From assembly GCA_902524995.1 (NCBI GenBank), contig CABZFJ010000006.1:1-50317 (forward strand): a stretch of 50,317 bases of DNA. The letters are read 5' to 3'. The notes beneath the pieces are model-generated. The model saw only the letters and a program-made list of their open reading frames with translations, did no database searches and was not told the origin of the DNA. A program made the translations under genes and the position numbers. The DNA is from an uncultured Pelagibacteraceae bacterium (lineage in GTDB: Bacteria; Pseudomonadota; Alphaproteobacteria; Pelagibacterales; Pelagibacteraceae). Within the stretch, counting starts at the first letter, position 1. Every line of letters begins with the position of its first letter. This document shows positions 1 to 7,512 of the stretch, piece by piece.

Positions 1-1009
1 TTTTTGGATTTTTTTTAATTACACTAAAAAGCTTTTTAATTATCTTTTTTCCTTCGTTATTTTTTTTTAATACATCTTTATTATTATACATAGTTATTCT
101 AAGGAAATCTCTAATCTCATTTATAGTTATTTTTAATTTGTTGGAAAAATCAACAATTTGATTTTTTTTATTAAATACATCTTTTTTTGTTGATATTTTA
201 TTCATTAAAATATTTCTTGTTGTTGTTTTTATTAAGTCTTGAACCATTAAATTTATAGAGTCTCTTAAAGTTTGATATACAAGAATATCATTATTTTCAC
301 TTTTTAATTTCTTTTTATATGATTTTAAAATTTCATCAAAAAAAGATATTTGTTTAATATCGTTTAAAGTAAATAATTTAGCTTTTATTCCATCTTGAAT
401 ATCATGGTTATTGTATGCAACGTCATCAGATATAGATGCAATTTGCGCCTCCAATGAGGAGTTTTTTGAAAAATTAATTTTATTTTTTAATTTTTTCAAA
501 CCAATTAAATTATTTATTTTGACTAGCTTTGTTACTGGACCGTTATGTTTAATAAGACCATCTAATGTTTCTAATGTTAAATTAAGTCCTTCAAATTTAA
601 AGTATTTATTTTCAATGAACATAACTATCCTAAGTGTTTGAAGGTTATGATCAAATCCCCCATGTTCATACATACATTCATTTAGCGACTCTTCTCCTGC
701 ATGACCAAAAGGTGTATGACCTAAATCATGGGCTAAGCTTAATGTTTCAGCTAAATCATCATTTAAACCTAAGTATTTAGCAATTGTTCTGGCGATTTGT
801 GAAACTTCAATGGAATGAGTGATTCTGGTTCTATAATGATCTCCCTCAGTATTCACAAATACCTGAGTTTTATGCTTTAATCTTCTAAATGAGGTAGAAT
901 GAATTATTCTATCTCTGTCTCTTTGAAATGGTGATCTAAAAGGATTGCTCGCTTCTTTGAATAGTCTACCTTTTGAAGCAAATGTTCCTAATTTTGAGTA
1001 ATTTTTCAT
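1..1009 (-). CDS. dgt: Deoxyguanosinetriphosphate triphosphohydrolase-like protein (partial, 3' end outside window)
   Basis: HD-domain dNTPase that hydrolyses dGTP or other dNTPs to the deoxynucleoside and triphosphate. Reading the minus strand from the ATG at 1009 gives an uninterrupted frame to the left edge of the window. It starts MKNYSKLGTF and carries the family hallmarks: an Arg-rich segment (FQRDRDRIIH), then RRLKHKTQVF, the first metal His in RTRITHSIEVSQIAR, and the HD pair in LAHDLGHTPFGHAGE. About 336 residues are visible; the C-terminus is cut off by the window edge. It is divergent from erpA, with only about 50 bases between the starts. The dgt/erpA/xthA neighbourhood is familiar in alphaproteobacteria. 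Family assignment is secure; the exact nucleotide preference cannot be read from sequence. Confidence 0.93.
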   Translation of the reverse strand, partial: MKNYSKLGTFASKGRLFKEASNPFRSPFQRDRDRIIHSTSFRRLKHKTQVFVNTEGDHYRTRITHSIEVSQIARTIAKYLGLNDDLAETLSLAHDLGHTPFGHAGEESLNECMYEHGGFDHNLQTLRIVMFIENKYFKFEGLNLTLETLDGLIKHNGPVTKLVKINNLIGLKKLKNKINFSKNSSLEAQIASISDDVAYNNHDIQDGIKAKLFTLNDIKQISFFDEILKSYKKKLKSENNDILVYQTLRDSINLMVQDLIKTTTRNILMNKISTKKDVFNKKNQIVDFSNKLKITINEIRDFLRITMYNNKDVLKKNNEGKKIIKKLFSVIKKNPK

Positions 1010-1059
1010 TCTTTAAAAATGGTAAAATATTATTATATTGGTTTTATCAATGTTTATTT

Positions 1060-1377
1060 ATGATTAAAGAAGTTAAATTTACAGATAATGCTATAAAGCA
1101 GATAAACCATCTTCTATCGTCAAAAGATAAAGGATCATTTTTTAGAATCGCTATTAAAGGTGGTGGATGCTCTGGATTTCAATATGATTTCTCATTTGAT
1201 AACTCTGCTAAGGATGATGATCTACAACAAAACAATATCCTTATCGACAAAACATCTGCAGATTTACTAAAAGGATCTGAGGTTGATTTTGTAAAAGAAT
1301 TAATCGGAGATTCTTTTAAAATAAACAACCCACAAAGCAAATCTTCTTGTGGTTGCGGCGTATCTTTCTCGCTTTAA
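1060..1377 (+). CDS. erpA: A-type iron-sulfur cluster carrier (ErpA/IscA family)
   Basis: Carrier that delivers Fe-S clusters to apo-proteins. I chose the ATG at 1060 (MIKEVKFTDN, 105 residues) because homologues begin at this point and the upstream in-frame codons overlap the divergent dgt promoter and start. The three cluster-ligand cysteines are present: C37 in GGGCSGFQY, and C97 and C99 in the terminal SCGCGVSF motif. Length is normal for the family. Its TAA shares one base with the ATG of xthA, so the two are probably translationally coupled. The symbol erpA follows the usual alphaproteobacterial naming. IscA or SufA cannot be excluded from sequence alone, although no isc/suf genes are adjacent, which favours ErpA. 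Confidence 0.85.
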   Translation: MIKEVKFTDNAIKQINHLLSSKDKGSFFRIAIKGGGCSGFQYDFSFDNSAKDDDLQQNNILIDKTSADLLKGSEVDFVKELIGDSFKINNPQSKSSCGCGVSFSL

Positions 1378-2153
1378 TGATAATTAGTTCCTGGAATGTT
1401 AACTCTGTAAGAGCAAGAATTGAAAATATTAAAGAGTATCTAAAAAAATATTCACCAGATATTTTAATGATGCAAGAAATCAAGGCTCAAGATGAAAACT
1501 ACCCCTATGAAGATTTAGAGAAATCAAATTACCAAAATTATGTATTTGGTCAAAAATCATATAATGGGGTTGCGATAATTTCCAAAAAAAAATTAGACAA
1601 AATTGAAAAAGATATTTTTAAAGACAAAAATAAACAATCTAGAATTATTACCGCAGATCTAAAACATAAATCAAAAACTATTAGATTAATAAATATATAC
1701 ACACCTAATGGAAATCCGGTTGATACAGAAAAATATACTTACAAATTATATTGGCTAGAAAGTTTAATTAAGAAATTAAAAGGTTATTTAAAAAAAAAAG
1801 AAAATATAATTATCGGTGGTGATTTTAATATAATTCCATCAGCAGAAGATGTTCATAATCCTAAAGGATATGAAAATGATGCATTGTTTAGACTTGAGAT
1901 AAGAAAAAAATTAAGAGAATTATTAAGTTTAGGTTTTCATGATGCATATAGATATATTCATCCTGACAAAGAAGGATATACTTTTTGGGATTATACAAGC
2001 GGTGCATGGCAAAAAAATAATGGTATGAGAATTGATCATTTCTTAGTTTCAAATTCAATTATAAATCTTGTGAAAGATGTAAAAATTAACAAATTTCCTC
2101 GTGGAAGACAAAAACCTTCGGATCACACACCAATAGAAATTGAATTAACTTAA
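1377..2153 (+). CDS. xthA: Exodeoxyribonuclease III / AP endonuclease
   Basis: Base-excision-repair enzyme that cleaves abasic sites and has 3'-5' exonuclease activity. The start at 1377 (MIISSWNVNSVRAR, 258 residues) overlaps the erpA stop by one base and places the conserved Asn at position 7, as in homologues. A longer in-frame start lies inside erpA and is unlikely. The exonuclease-endonuclease-phosphatase fold motifs are all visible: the metal Glu in DILMMQEIKAQD, NIYTPNGNPVDTEKY, GGDFNIIPSAEDVHNP, RIDHFLVS and the catalytic Asp-His in PSDHTPIEIEL. The gene converges on the downstream minus-strand dehydrogenase and overlaps its 3' end by 9 bases, so no intergenic terminator exists there. 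Confidence 0.95.
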   Translation: MIISSWNVNSVRARIENIKEYLKKYSPDILMMQEIKAQDENYPYEDLEKSNYQNYVFGQKSYNGVAIISKKKLDKIEKDIFKDKNKQSRIITADLKHKSKTIRLINIYTPNGNPVDTEKYTYKLYWLESLIKKLKGYLKKKENIIIGGDFNIIPSAEDVHNPKGYENDALFRLEIRKKLRELLSLGFHDAYRYIHPDKEGYTFWDYTSGAWQKNNGMRIDHFLVSNSIINLVKDVKINKFPRGRQKPSDHTPIEIELT

Positions 2154-3143
2154 AGATTTTATTTTATTAACAAGTTCCTCATTAATATTTCTAGGTCCAG
2201 TATCTAATCTGTTTTTGTGACGTCTTTCACCTGGTAATCTAACCTCTCCCATTGATTTCATTTTCTCAAAGAATTTATTTGAATGATTATCCCAATCAGA
2301 ATTTGTTAATTTGTCAGGAGACATAGCTAAAATAAACTCTCCACCACTTGGTGGTCCACCATCATCTATATCCTTCTCAGCCGTCTCATAACTAAAATTA
2401 TCTCCTACTAAGGCTCCAGCAAGTAATTCGACCATCATTGCTATTCCTGAGCCTTTATAGCCGCCAAACGGCAACAAAACTCCACCATCTGCTATTTCAC
2501 CAGGATCTGTTGTTTCTTTTCCATCCTTAGTTAAACCAGTTCCTATTGGGACCTTGTGCCCTTCTCTTTTTGCAACTTGAACCTCTCCCATAGCCATCGA
2601 TGCAGTAGCCATATCATAAACTACTGGTGGTTTATTTTTTCTTGGCCACGCAAATGAAATCGGGTTTGTTCCAAATAAAGGTTTAATTGCTCCTGCTGGT
2701 GCAACTGCTGGCTTGTATGATGTACAGGCAAATGCAACAAGTCCTTGCTCTGCTATTGCTTCTGTCTCGGGCCACATAGCAGCCATATGATGAGAATTAG
2801 TAATCGCTAAAACAGCTACTCCATTTTCTTTTGCAGCTTTAACAAGTTCTGGTATTCCATATTTTAAAACCATTGGGGCAAGACTATTTTTCCCATCTGC
2901 TTTAACCACACTAGGGGTTAATTTTGAAATCACTGGTCTAGCCTTACCATTAATTTTTCCACTTTTTAAACCTGATACATAGGCTGGTAATCTAAATAAA
3001 CCATGAGATAATGATCCATCTCTTTCAGCATTTTTGATTAAAGTAGATAAAGTATCAGCTGTTTCTTCATCACATCCATTTGCAAGTAAAGTTTTATTAG
3101 CTAATTTAAAAACTTCATCTAAAGTCAGAGAAACAGTTGTCAT
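2145..3143 (-). CDS. Ldh_2-family NAD(P)H-dependent reductase, resembling delta1-piperideine-2-carboxylate reductase
   Basis: 332-residue member of the malate/L-lactate/ureidoglycolate dehydrogenase (Ldh_2) family. The family-defining features are the SHG motif near residue 50 (GSLSHGLFRLPAYV), the NSHHMAAMWPE segment with its catalytic His, KPLFGTNPISFAWP, VYDMATASMAMGEV, and the LLPFGGYKGSG loop. Order and spacing match, from memory, Pseudomonas DpkA (a cyclic imine 2-carboxylate reductase) better than malate dehydrogenase. That suggests a role in proline, lysine or hydroxyproline degradation. This substrate call is inference, and the neighbours give no support. The gene is monocistronic, with its promoter in the 122-base gap shared with the divergent gene at 3266. 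Confidence 0.75.
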   Translation of the reverse strand: MTTVSLTLDEVFKLANKTLLANGCDEETADTLSTLIKNAERDGSLSHGLFRLPAYVSGLKSGKINGKARPVISKLTPSVVKADGKNSLAPMVLKYGIPELVKAAKENGVAVLAITNSHHMAAMWPETEAIAEQGLVAFACTSYKPAVAPAGAIKPLFGTNPISFAWPRKNKPPVVYDMATASMAMGEVQVAKREGHKVPIGTGLTKDGKETTDPGEIADGGVLLPFGGYKGSGIAMMVELLAGALVGDNFSYETAEKDIDDGGPPSGGEFILAMSPDKLTNSDWDNHSNKFFEKMKSMGEVRLPGERRHKNRLDTGPRNINEELVNKIKSLS

Positions 3144-3265
3144 TAATATTATTAGAACTTATTTAATGAAAAAAAGCAATTACTTAAACTATTAGAAATA
3201 TTATTACTTATTATTTTTGTATATGATTAGGTTAAAGTTTTACTATAATAAAAAAATTAAATTAT
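3144..3265. promoter_or_regulatory. Divergent promoter region between the Ldh_2 reductase and the DsbA-fold isomerase
   Basis: 122-base gap between two divergent genes. A TATAAT hexamer at 3244-3249 lies 16 bases upstream of the plus-strand start and is the best -10 candidate. I found no convincing -35 at normal spacing. No dyad or riboswitch-like structure was recognised. The region is almost entirely A/T, so chance -10-like matches are expected. Confidence 0.3.
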
Positions 3266-3859
3266 ATGAAAATTGAATATTATTTCAGTGTATTGTCTCC
3301 ATTTACTTATTTGGGCAAAGATAGATTTGCTAAGATAATAAACGATTACGATGTTGAAGTTATTGAAAAACCATTTGATTTAGTTGGGGATATATTTCCA
3401 AACACAGGAGGATTGCCAGTTCCAAAAAGACATCCAGCAAGACAAAAATATAGACTTTTAGAACTTACAAGAATTGCAAAAAAACTAAATTTGCCAATTA
3501 ATAAACAACCAAAGTTTTTTCCACCTAAAGACCCTCATTTACCAGCGAAATTTGTAATAGCCTCGAACAAAATGGGAAATAAACTTAGTTTTGGTAATGA
3601 ATGTTTAAAATATTTATGGTCATTAGAAAAAGATATTTCAGATTTGAATATTCTTCAGGAAATTTGTGAAAAATTAAGTTTAAATTTTGAAGAAATAAAA
3701 AAAATGGCACTAAATGATGAGATTAAAAAAGAATATCAACAAAATTCAGAGGACGCGATTAAAAATGACGTATTTGGTGCACCTTCGTATGTTTTCAATA
3801 ATGAAATTTTTTGGGGCCAAGATAGATTAGACTATCTTGAGGAAGCATTAAAAACGTAA
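3266..3859 (+). CDS. DsbA-fold 2-hydroxychromene-2-carboxylate isomerase-like protein
   Basis: 197-residue thioredoxin-fold protein of the HCCA isomerase / kappa-class glutathione transferase group. The N-terminus (MKIEYYFSVLSPFTYLG) has the family's catalytic Ser (SPF) in place of a DsbA CxxC. The Pro-rich KRHPARQKYR segment and the C-terminal FGAPSYVFNNEIFWGQDRLD (cis-Pro loop then GQDR) are diagnostic. Enzymes of this family isomerise aromatic ring-cleavage products with glutathione; the physiological substrate here is unknown. There is no adjacent aromatic catabolic gene. It stands alone between the divergent reductase and the convergent znuA, 29 bases away. Confidence 0.82.
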   Translation: MKIEYYFSVLSPFTYLGKDRFAKIINDYDVEVIEKPFDLVGDIFPNTGGLPVPKRHPARQKYRLLELTRIAKKLNLPINKQPKFFPPKDPHLPAKFVIASNKMGNKLSFGNECLKYLWSLEKDISDLNILQEICEKLSLNFEEIKKMALNDEIKKEYQQNSEDAIKNDVFGAPSYVFNNEIFWGQDRLDYLEEALKT

Positions 3860-3888
3860 ACAAATTTAAATATAAAATAAAATCTAAT

Positions 3889-4929
3889 TTAACATCCTTT
3901 AAATGATTTTGACATATTTTTGATCAGATCAAAATATAGATTTTTACCAGGATCTAAAGTAGCTCCCAAAGGATCTACAACGCCAGTTTTAATATTCATA
4001 TCTTTTGCTACAGCTTTAATAATATTGGGATTAAATTGAGGTTCAGAAAATACACAAGAAACTTTGTCGTGTTCAATTATTTCTCTGATTTCTGATAATT
4101 GTTCTGCACCTGGCATTACATCTGTATTAACAGTAAATGCACCCAATATATTTACATTAAATCTTTTCTCAAAATACTGGTAAGCATCATGAAAAACTAT
4201 AGATGCTACACTTTTATTTAATTCAGATTTTACATCATTAGTAAGTTTGTCAATTTCCTTATATGCTTTACTTAAATTAGCTCTATAAATAGTTTCATTT
4301 TTTGAATCATTCTCAATCAAATGCTTTGACATTTGGAATAAAATCACTTTTGCATTTATTGGATCTAACCAAATGTGTGGGTCAAATTCACCATGGTGAT
4401 GACCTTCATGTCCATCATGATCGTCGTGATCGTCATGTCCGTCTTCTTTTTTTGCATGGTCGTCATGATCATCTTTTTTCTTATGTCCATGATCATCATG
4501 ATCGTCTTCTTTATGACCATCTTCCTTATGGCCATGGTCATCGTGATCGTCGTGTTCGGCAAAAATATTTCTTTCTCTAAATTTTAATTTATTAAGACCC
4601 TTTATTTCCAGTAATTCAATTTTATCTGCTTTTTTTGCTATTGAGTCTAATGGTTTTTCCATGAAATTTTCTAAGTCTTCACCTACCCAAAAAATTATAT
4701 CTGCCTCTTGCAACATTTTTGCATGTGATGGTTTTAATGCAAAACCATGTGGAGAAGAGTATCCGTCGACTATTAATTTTGGTTTAGTAACTCCATCCAT
4801 CAGATAACTTGCTAAAGAATGTATTGGCTTAATTGAGGCTACAACTTTGATTTCTGCATTAGCAGATGAAAAAAAAGTTAAAAAGGATATGATAGTAATG
4901 ATAATTGATGATTTTTTTAGGTTTTTCAT
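3889..4929 (-). CDS. znuA: Zinc ABC transporter periplasmic zinc-binding protein
   Basis: High-affinity zinc-binding lipocalin-independent cluster A-I solute-binding protein, 346 residues. A Sec signal peptide (hydrophobic ITIISFLTFFSSANA) is predicted to be cut after about residue 25. Zinc ligands of the ZnuA family are visible: H61 (SSPHGFALKPS), H185 (FDPHIWLDP), a His in FHDAYQYFEKR, and the SEPQFNP segment that carries the acidic ligand. Between the first and second ligands lies a long Asp/His-rich loop (about residues 125-179), typical of zinc-specific rather than manganese-specific members. A Cys in KVSCVFSEP and the terminal Cys could form a disulfide. It is divergent from znuC-znuB-zur across a 71-base gap with two Zur-box-like sites. 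Confidence 0.95.
   Translation of the reverse strand: MKNLKKSSIIITIISFLTFFSSANAEIKVVASIKPIHSLASYLMDGVTKPKLIVDGYSSPHGFALKPSHAKMLQEADIIFWVGEDLENFMEKPLDSIAKKADKIELLEIKGLNKLKFRERNIFAEHDDHDDHGHKEDGHKEDDHDDHGHKKKDDHDDHAKKEDGHDDHDDHDGHEGHHHGEFDPHIWLDPINAKVILFQMSKHLIENDSKNETIYRANLSKAYKEIDKLTNDVKSELNKSVASIVFHDAYQYFEKRFNVNILGAFTVNTDVMPGAEQLSEIREIIEHDKVSCVFSEPQFNPNIIKAVAKDMNIKTGVVDPLGATLDPGKNLYFDLIKNMSKSFKGC
4390..4557 (-). repeat. Low-complexity His/Asp-rich repeat inside znuA
   Basis: The znuA segment for about residues 125-179 is built from repeated GAC/GAT-CAT-type codons (short units such as HDDHDDHGHK). It contains 17 His residues in about 55. In ZnuA proteins this loop is flexible and is thought to collect zinc for the high-affinity site. 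The repeated DNA also creates long shadow reading frames on both strands that are not genes. Such tracts are prone to length change by slippage, so loop length may vary between strains. Confidence 0.9.
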
Positions 4930-4948
4930 AATATAGTGTTAAGTTAGT

Positions 4949-4963
4949 TGTTATAATATAACA
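4949..4963. promoter_or_regulatory. Zur-box-like operator 1
   Basis: TGTTATAATATAACA is a perfect inverted repeat around a single central base. It matches the Zur operator consensus I know for proteobacteria (TGTTATAnTATAACA type). It sits between divergent znuA and znuC and overlaps a TATAAT hexamer (4952-4957). Zur is encoded at the end of the same locus, so zinc-dependent autorepression of both transcripts is the natural reading. Function is inferred. Confidence 0.8.
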
Positions 4964-4966
4964 CTA

Positions 4967-4981
4967 TGTAATAATATAACA
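4967..4981. promoter_or_regulatory. Zur-box-like operator 2
   Basis: TGTAATAATATAACA differs from the first box by one base and begins 18 bases after it, so the two sites are offset by just under two helical turns. It ends 19 bases before the znuC ATG. Tandem Zur dimers on one face could block both promoters. This is inference from spacing and similarity. Confidence 0.65.
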
Positions 4982-5000
4982 TTAAATAGTCAAGACTAAA

Positions 5001-5747
5001 ATGAGTGAAGAAAACAATATACTAGTAAAATTAAATAACGTAGGACTTTTACAAAATCATAAATGGCTTGTTAAAGGTGTTTCTTTAACAGTCAAGAAAG
5101 GTCAAATAGTTACTTTAATTGGTCCCAATGGATCTGGAAAAAGTACTACAGCTAAAATTGCAATTGGAATCCACAAAAATATTGAGGGTAAGGTTGAAAA
5201 ATTTACAAATAAAATTGGATATGTTCCTCAAAAAATATCTATTGATTGGACTTTACCACTGAGAGTAAATGACTTTATGGTATTGACTGAGAATTTAAGT
5301 GATGAAGCAATAAATGAAGCTTTATCTCTAACAGGTGCAGAACATCTTAAACATAAAAGTTTGGGAAATTTATCAGGCGGAGAGTTTCAAAGAGTTTTGC
5401 TTGCAAGAGCTGTTTCAAAAAAACCTGAATTATTAGTATTAGACGAGCCTGTTCAAGGTGTAGATTTTACAGGAGAGATTGCGCTCTATAAATTGATAAA
5501 AGAAATATCAGAGAAGCTAAATTGTGGTATTTTATTAATTTCTCATGATTTGCATACTGTAATGAGTGCTACTGATTTTGTTTTATGTTTAAATGGACAC
5601 GTTTGTTGTTCGGGAACTCCAAAAGATGTTGCGATGAATAACGAGTATAAAGTTTTATTTGGAGAGCAAGCATCACAAACTCTGTCAATATACGAACACA
5701 AACACGACCATACACATTCTGATGATGGAGAAATAAAAAAAAATTAA
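5001..5747 (+). CDS. znuC: Zinc ABC transporter ATP-binding protein
   Basis: 248-residue ABC ATPase that powers zinc import through ZnuB. All nucleotide-binding motifs are present: Walker A GPNGSGKS (about 41-48), Q-loop in YVPQKI, signature LSGGEFQR, Walker B LLVLDEP, and the switch His in LLISHDLH. The C-terminus carries a short His-rich tail (YEHKHDHTHSDDGE) that could bind zinc on the cytoplasmic side. The ATG at 5001 lies just downstream of the second Zur-box-like site. The stop is followed one base later by the znuB ATG, so the two are one transcriptional unit. The zinc assignment rests on the znuA/znuB/zur neighbours and the His tail. Confidence 0.94.
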   Translation: MSEENNILVKLNNVGLLQNHKWLVKGVSLTVKKGQIVTLIGPNGSGKSTTAKIAIGIHKNIEGKVEKFTNKIGYVPQKISIDWTLPLRVNDFMVLTENLSDEAINEALSLTGAEHLKHKSLGNLSGGEFQRVLLARAVSKKPELLVLDEPVQGVDFTGEIALYKLIKEISEKLNCGILLISHDLHTVMSATDFVLCLNGHVCCSGTPKDVAMNNEYKVLFGEQASQTLSIYEHKHDHTHSDDGEIKKN

Positions 5748-5748
5748 T

Positions 5749-6552
5749 ATGTTTGATGATTTTTTCATAAGAGCATTAGTGGCAGGAATAGGAGTTGCTT
5801 TTGTAACTGGTCCACTAGGTTGCTTTGTGGTTTGGAGAAGATTGTCTTATTTTGGTGATACATTGGCTCATTCGGCTTTGCTTGGGGTTACAATGGCATT
5901 GGCTTTTGAAATTAATATAGCAATTTCGATATTTATTATTTCATCTGTAATAGCTATCATATTAGTTAAACTTGAAAAAAATACTAATTTACCTGGAGAC
6001 GCTTTACTTGGGCTTCTAGCTCACTCTGCTTTAGCAGTTGGTTTAGTCGTAATTGGTTTTCTATCATTTATAAGATTTGATGTTATGGGGTTACTATTTG
6101 GAGATATATTGGCTGTTAATGTTGATGATTTGATAATCATATGGGGAGGTGGTGTAATAATTCTTATTGTATTAAAACTAATTTGGAAACCTTTATTTGC
6201 ATCCACGGTAAATTATGAATTAGCCGAAGCTGAAGGTTTAAACCCCGATAGAGCAAAAGCAATATTTACTATTTTAATGGCAGCAATAATTGCGATTTCC
6301 ATAAAAATTGTGGGGCTTTTGTTAATAACCGGAATGTTGATTATCCCTACTGCAATGGCGAGAAATCTATCTGATACTCCAAGGAAAATGGTTGTATATT
6401 CTATTCTAGGTGGATTATTATCAGTATTAATTGGATTATTCTCATCACTAGAATTTAATACACCTTCAGGTCCATCGATAATTGCAGCAGCTTTGTTATT
6501 ATTTATAATCTCATTATTTAAAATAAAACAGACCATTCAATTGAAAAATTAA
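5749..6552 (+). CDS. znuB: Zinc ABC transporter permease
   Basis: 267-residue ABC-3-family inner-membrane permease with about seven to eight hydrophobic segments. Family motifs are clear: an N-terminal GPLGCFVVWRRLSYFGDTLAHSALLG segment region (positions roughly 25-50), FGDILAVN, a coupling region ELAEAEGLNPDRAK, and KIVGLLLITGMLIIPTAMAR. It forms the membrane channel for the ZnuA-ZnuC system. It begins one base after the znuC stop and is followed after 22 bases by zur, so znuC-znuB-zur form an operon. Mn/Fe permeases share the fold; zinc is inferred from context. Confidence 0.93.
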   Translation: MFDDFFIRALVAGIGVAFVTGPLGCFVVWRRLSYFGDTLAHSALLGVTMALAFEINIAISIFIISSVIAIILVKLEKNTNLPGDALLGLLAHSALAVGLVVIGFLSFIRFDVMGLLFGDILAVNVDDLIIIWGGGVIILIVLKLIWKPLFASTVNYELAEAEGLNPDRAKAIFTILMAAIIAISIKIVGLLLITGMLIIPTAMARNLSDTPRKMVVYSILGGLLSVLIGLFSSLEFNTPSGPSIIAAALLLFIISLFKIKQTIQLKN

Positions 6553-6574
6553 TGTTAAATTGATAAAATAACTA

Positions 6575-6970
6575 ATGCAAAAAGAAACACTTTCAAAAAA
6601 TCAAAAAATTATACTTGATTATATAGAAAAAGTTAATGAACCCACAAAAGCTTATTCAATACTTCATAACGTCCAAAAAAAAGGTATAAAAGCACCACTT
6701 CAAGTTTATAGAGCATTAGATCGGTTAGTTGAAATTGGTAAAATTCATAAAATTGAAAGTCGTAATGCATTTGTCGCTTGCAAGAATTCTAACTGCCAAA
6801 TATCGAAAGCTACAGCATTTTCTATATGTGAAAGTTGTGAAGAAGTAAGTGAAATAAGTGATCACAAATTATCAAAATATTTGAAAACTTTTCAAGAAAA
6901 AGCAGGAATGAAATTTAATAAATATAACCTTGAATTTTTTGGGCTTTGTAAAAAATGCTCTATTAAATGA
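6575..6970 (+). CDS. zur: Fur-family zinc uptake regulator
   Basis: 131-residue Fur-superfamily repressor: an N-terminal winged-helix DNA-binding region (KAYSILHNVQKKGIKAPLQVYRALDRLVEIGKIHKI region, about 27-65), then a dimerisation domain with two CxxC pairs for structural zinc (CESC and the C-terminal CKKC). The two extra Cys in CKNSNC resemble Zur rather than Fur, and no Fur-type His-rich C-terminus is present. It is the last gene of znuC-znuB-zur, and operators of the right type sit upstream of znuC, so it probably represses its own operon when zinc is plentiful. Its TGA overlaps the ATG of the following redoxin gene (ATGA). Confidence 0.9.
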   Translation: MQKETLSKNQKIILDYIEKVNEPTKAYSILHNVQKKGIKAPLQVYRALDRLVEIGKIHKIESRNAFVACKNSNCQISKATAFSICESCEEVSEISDHKLSKYLKTFQEKAGMKFNKYNLEFFGLCKKCSIK

Positions 6971-7506
6971 AGATTTCTAAAGGAGATAAATTAGAGGAAA
7001 TTACACTTCCAAGAGATGATGGGTCTACATTTAATTTGTCAGAAACACATGGAAAGAAAGTTCTTTTAACTTTTTATAGAATAGCTGGATGTAGTTTTTG
7101 CAATCTTAGATTAAACGAAATTAATAAAAGATTTAACGAGCTGGGAAGTAATTTTACACATGTAGCAATATTTCATTCACCAGTTGATAATTTAAGGTCT
7201 TATATGAAAAAACATAAAAATTTACCTTTTACTGTATTAGCTGATGAAGATTTTAAATATTTTCAAAAATATGAAATTGAAAGATCAATGATGAAAACGT
7301 TATCTGCAATGCTATTTAAATCTCATAAAATAATACCTGCAATGTTAAAAGGATATATTCCTTTAAAAATCAAAGGTCATTTTGATATAGCTGTTACAGA
7401 TGTTTTAATAAACGAACAAGGCACAGTTGATGAAGTATACTACGCCAAGAAAGATATAGCAGATCATTTCAGTTTTGAAAAAATTAAAGAATTTGCAACA
7501 AGCTAA
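6967..7506 (+). CDS. Peroxiredoxin-like thioredoxin-fold protein with CxxC
   Basis: 179-residue AhpC/TSA-superfamily redoxin. The N-terminal part (DGSTFNLSETHGKKVLLTFYR) leads into GCSFCNLRLNEI, placing Cys at 42 and 45 as a CxxC rather than the usual peroxiredoxin single Cys followed by a distant resolving Cys. The rest of the thioredoxin fold is intact (AIFHSPVDNLRSYM, LPFTVLADEDFKYFQKY). No signal peptide is visible, so it is probably cytoplasmic. It overlaps the zur stop by 4 bases and so is likely translated with the zinc operon. Plausible roles are peroxide or organic hydroperoxide reduction, or disulfide exchange with zinc proteins; neither is proven here. Confidence 0.8.
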   Translation: MKISKGDKLEEITLPRDDGSTFNLSETHGKKVLLTFYRIAGCSFCNLRLNEINKRFNELGSNFTHVAIFHSPVDNLRSYMKKHKNLPFTVLADEDFKYFQKYEIERSMMKTLSAMLFKSHKIIPAMLKGYIPLKIKGHFDIAVTDVLINEQGTVDEVYYAKKDIADHFSFEKIKEFATS

Positions 7507-7512
7507 AAACAG

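Noticed and set aside
973..1059. N-terminal extension of ErpA from an upstream ATG
   Set aside because: It overlaps the divergent dgt start, is hydrophobic and unlike homologues; the ATG at 1060 fits the family start.
4390..4557. Possible CRISPR-like repeat array
   Set aside because: The repeats are short, irregular, in frame and code for the His/Asp loop; there are no regular spacers or cas genes.
4302..4587. Several His-, Met- or Ile-rich reading frames on both strands inside znuA
   Set aside because: They are shadows of the repetitive Asp/His codons of the ZnuA loop; they lack start signals and family features.
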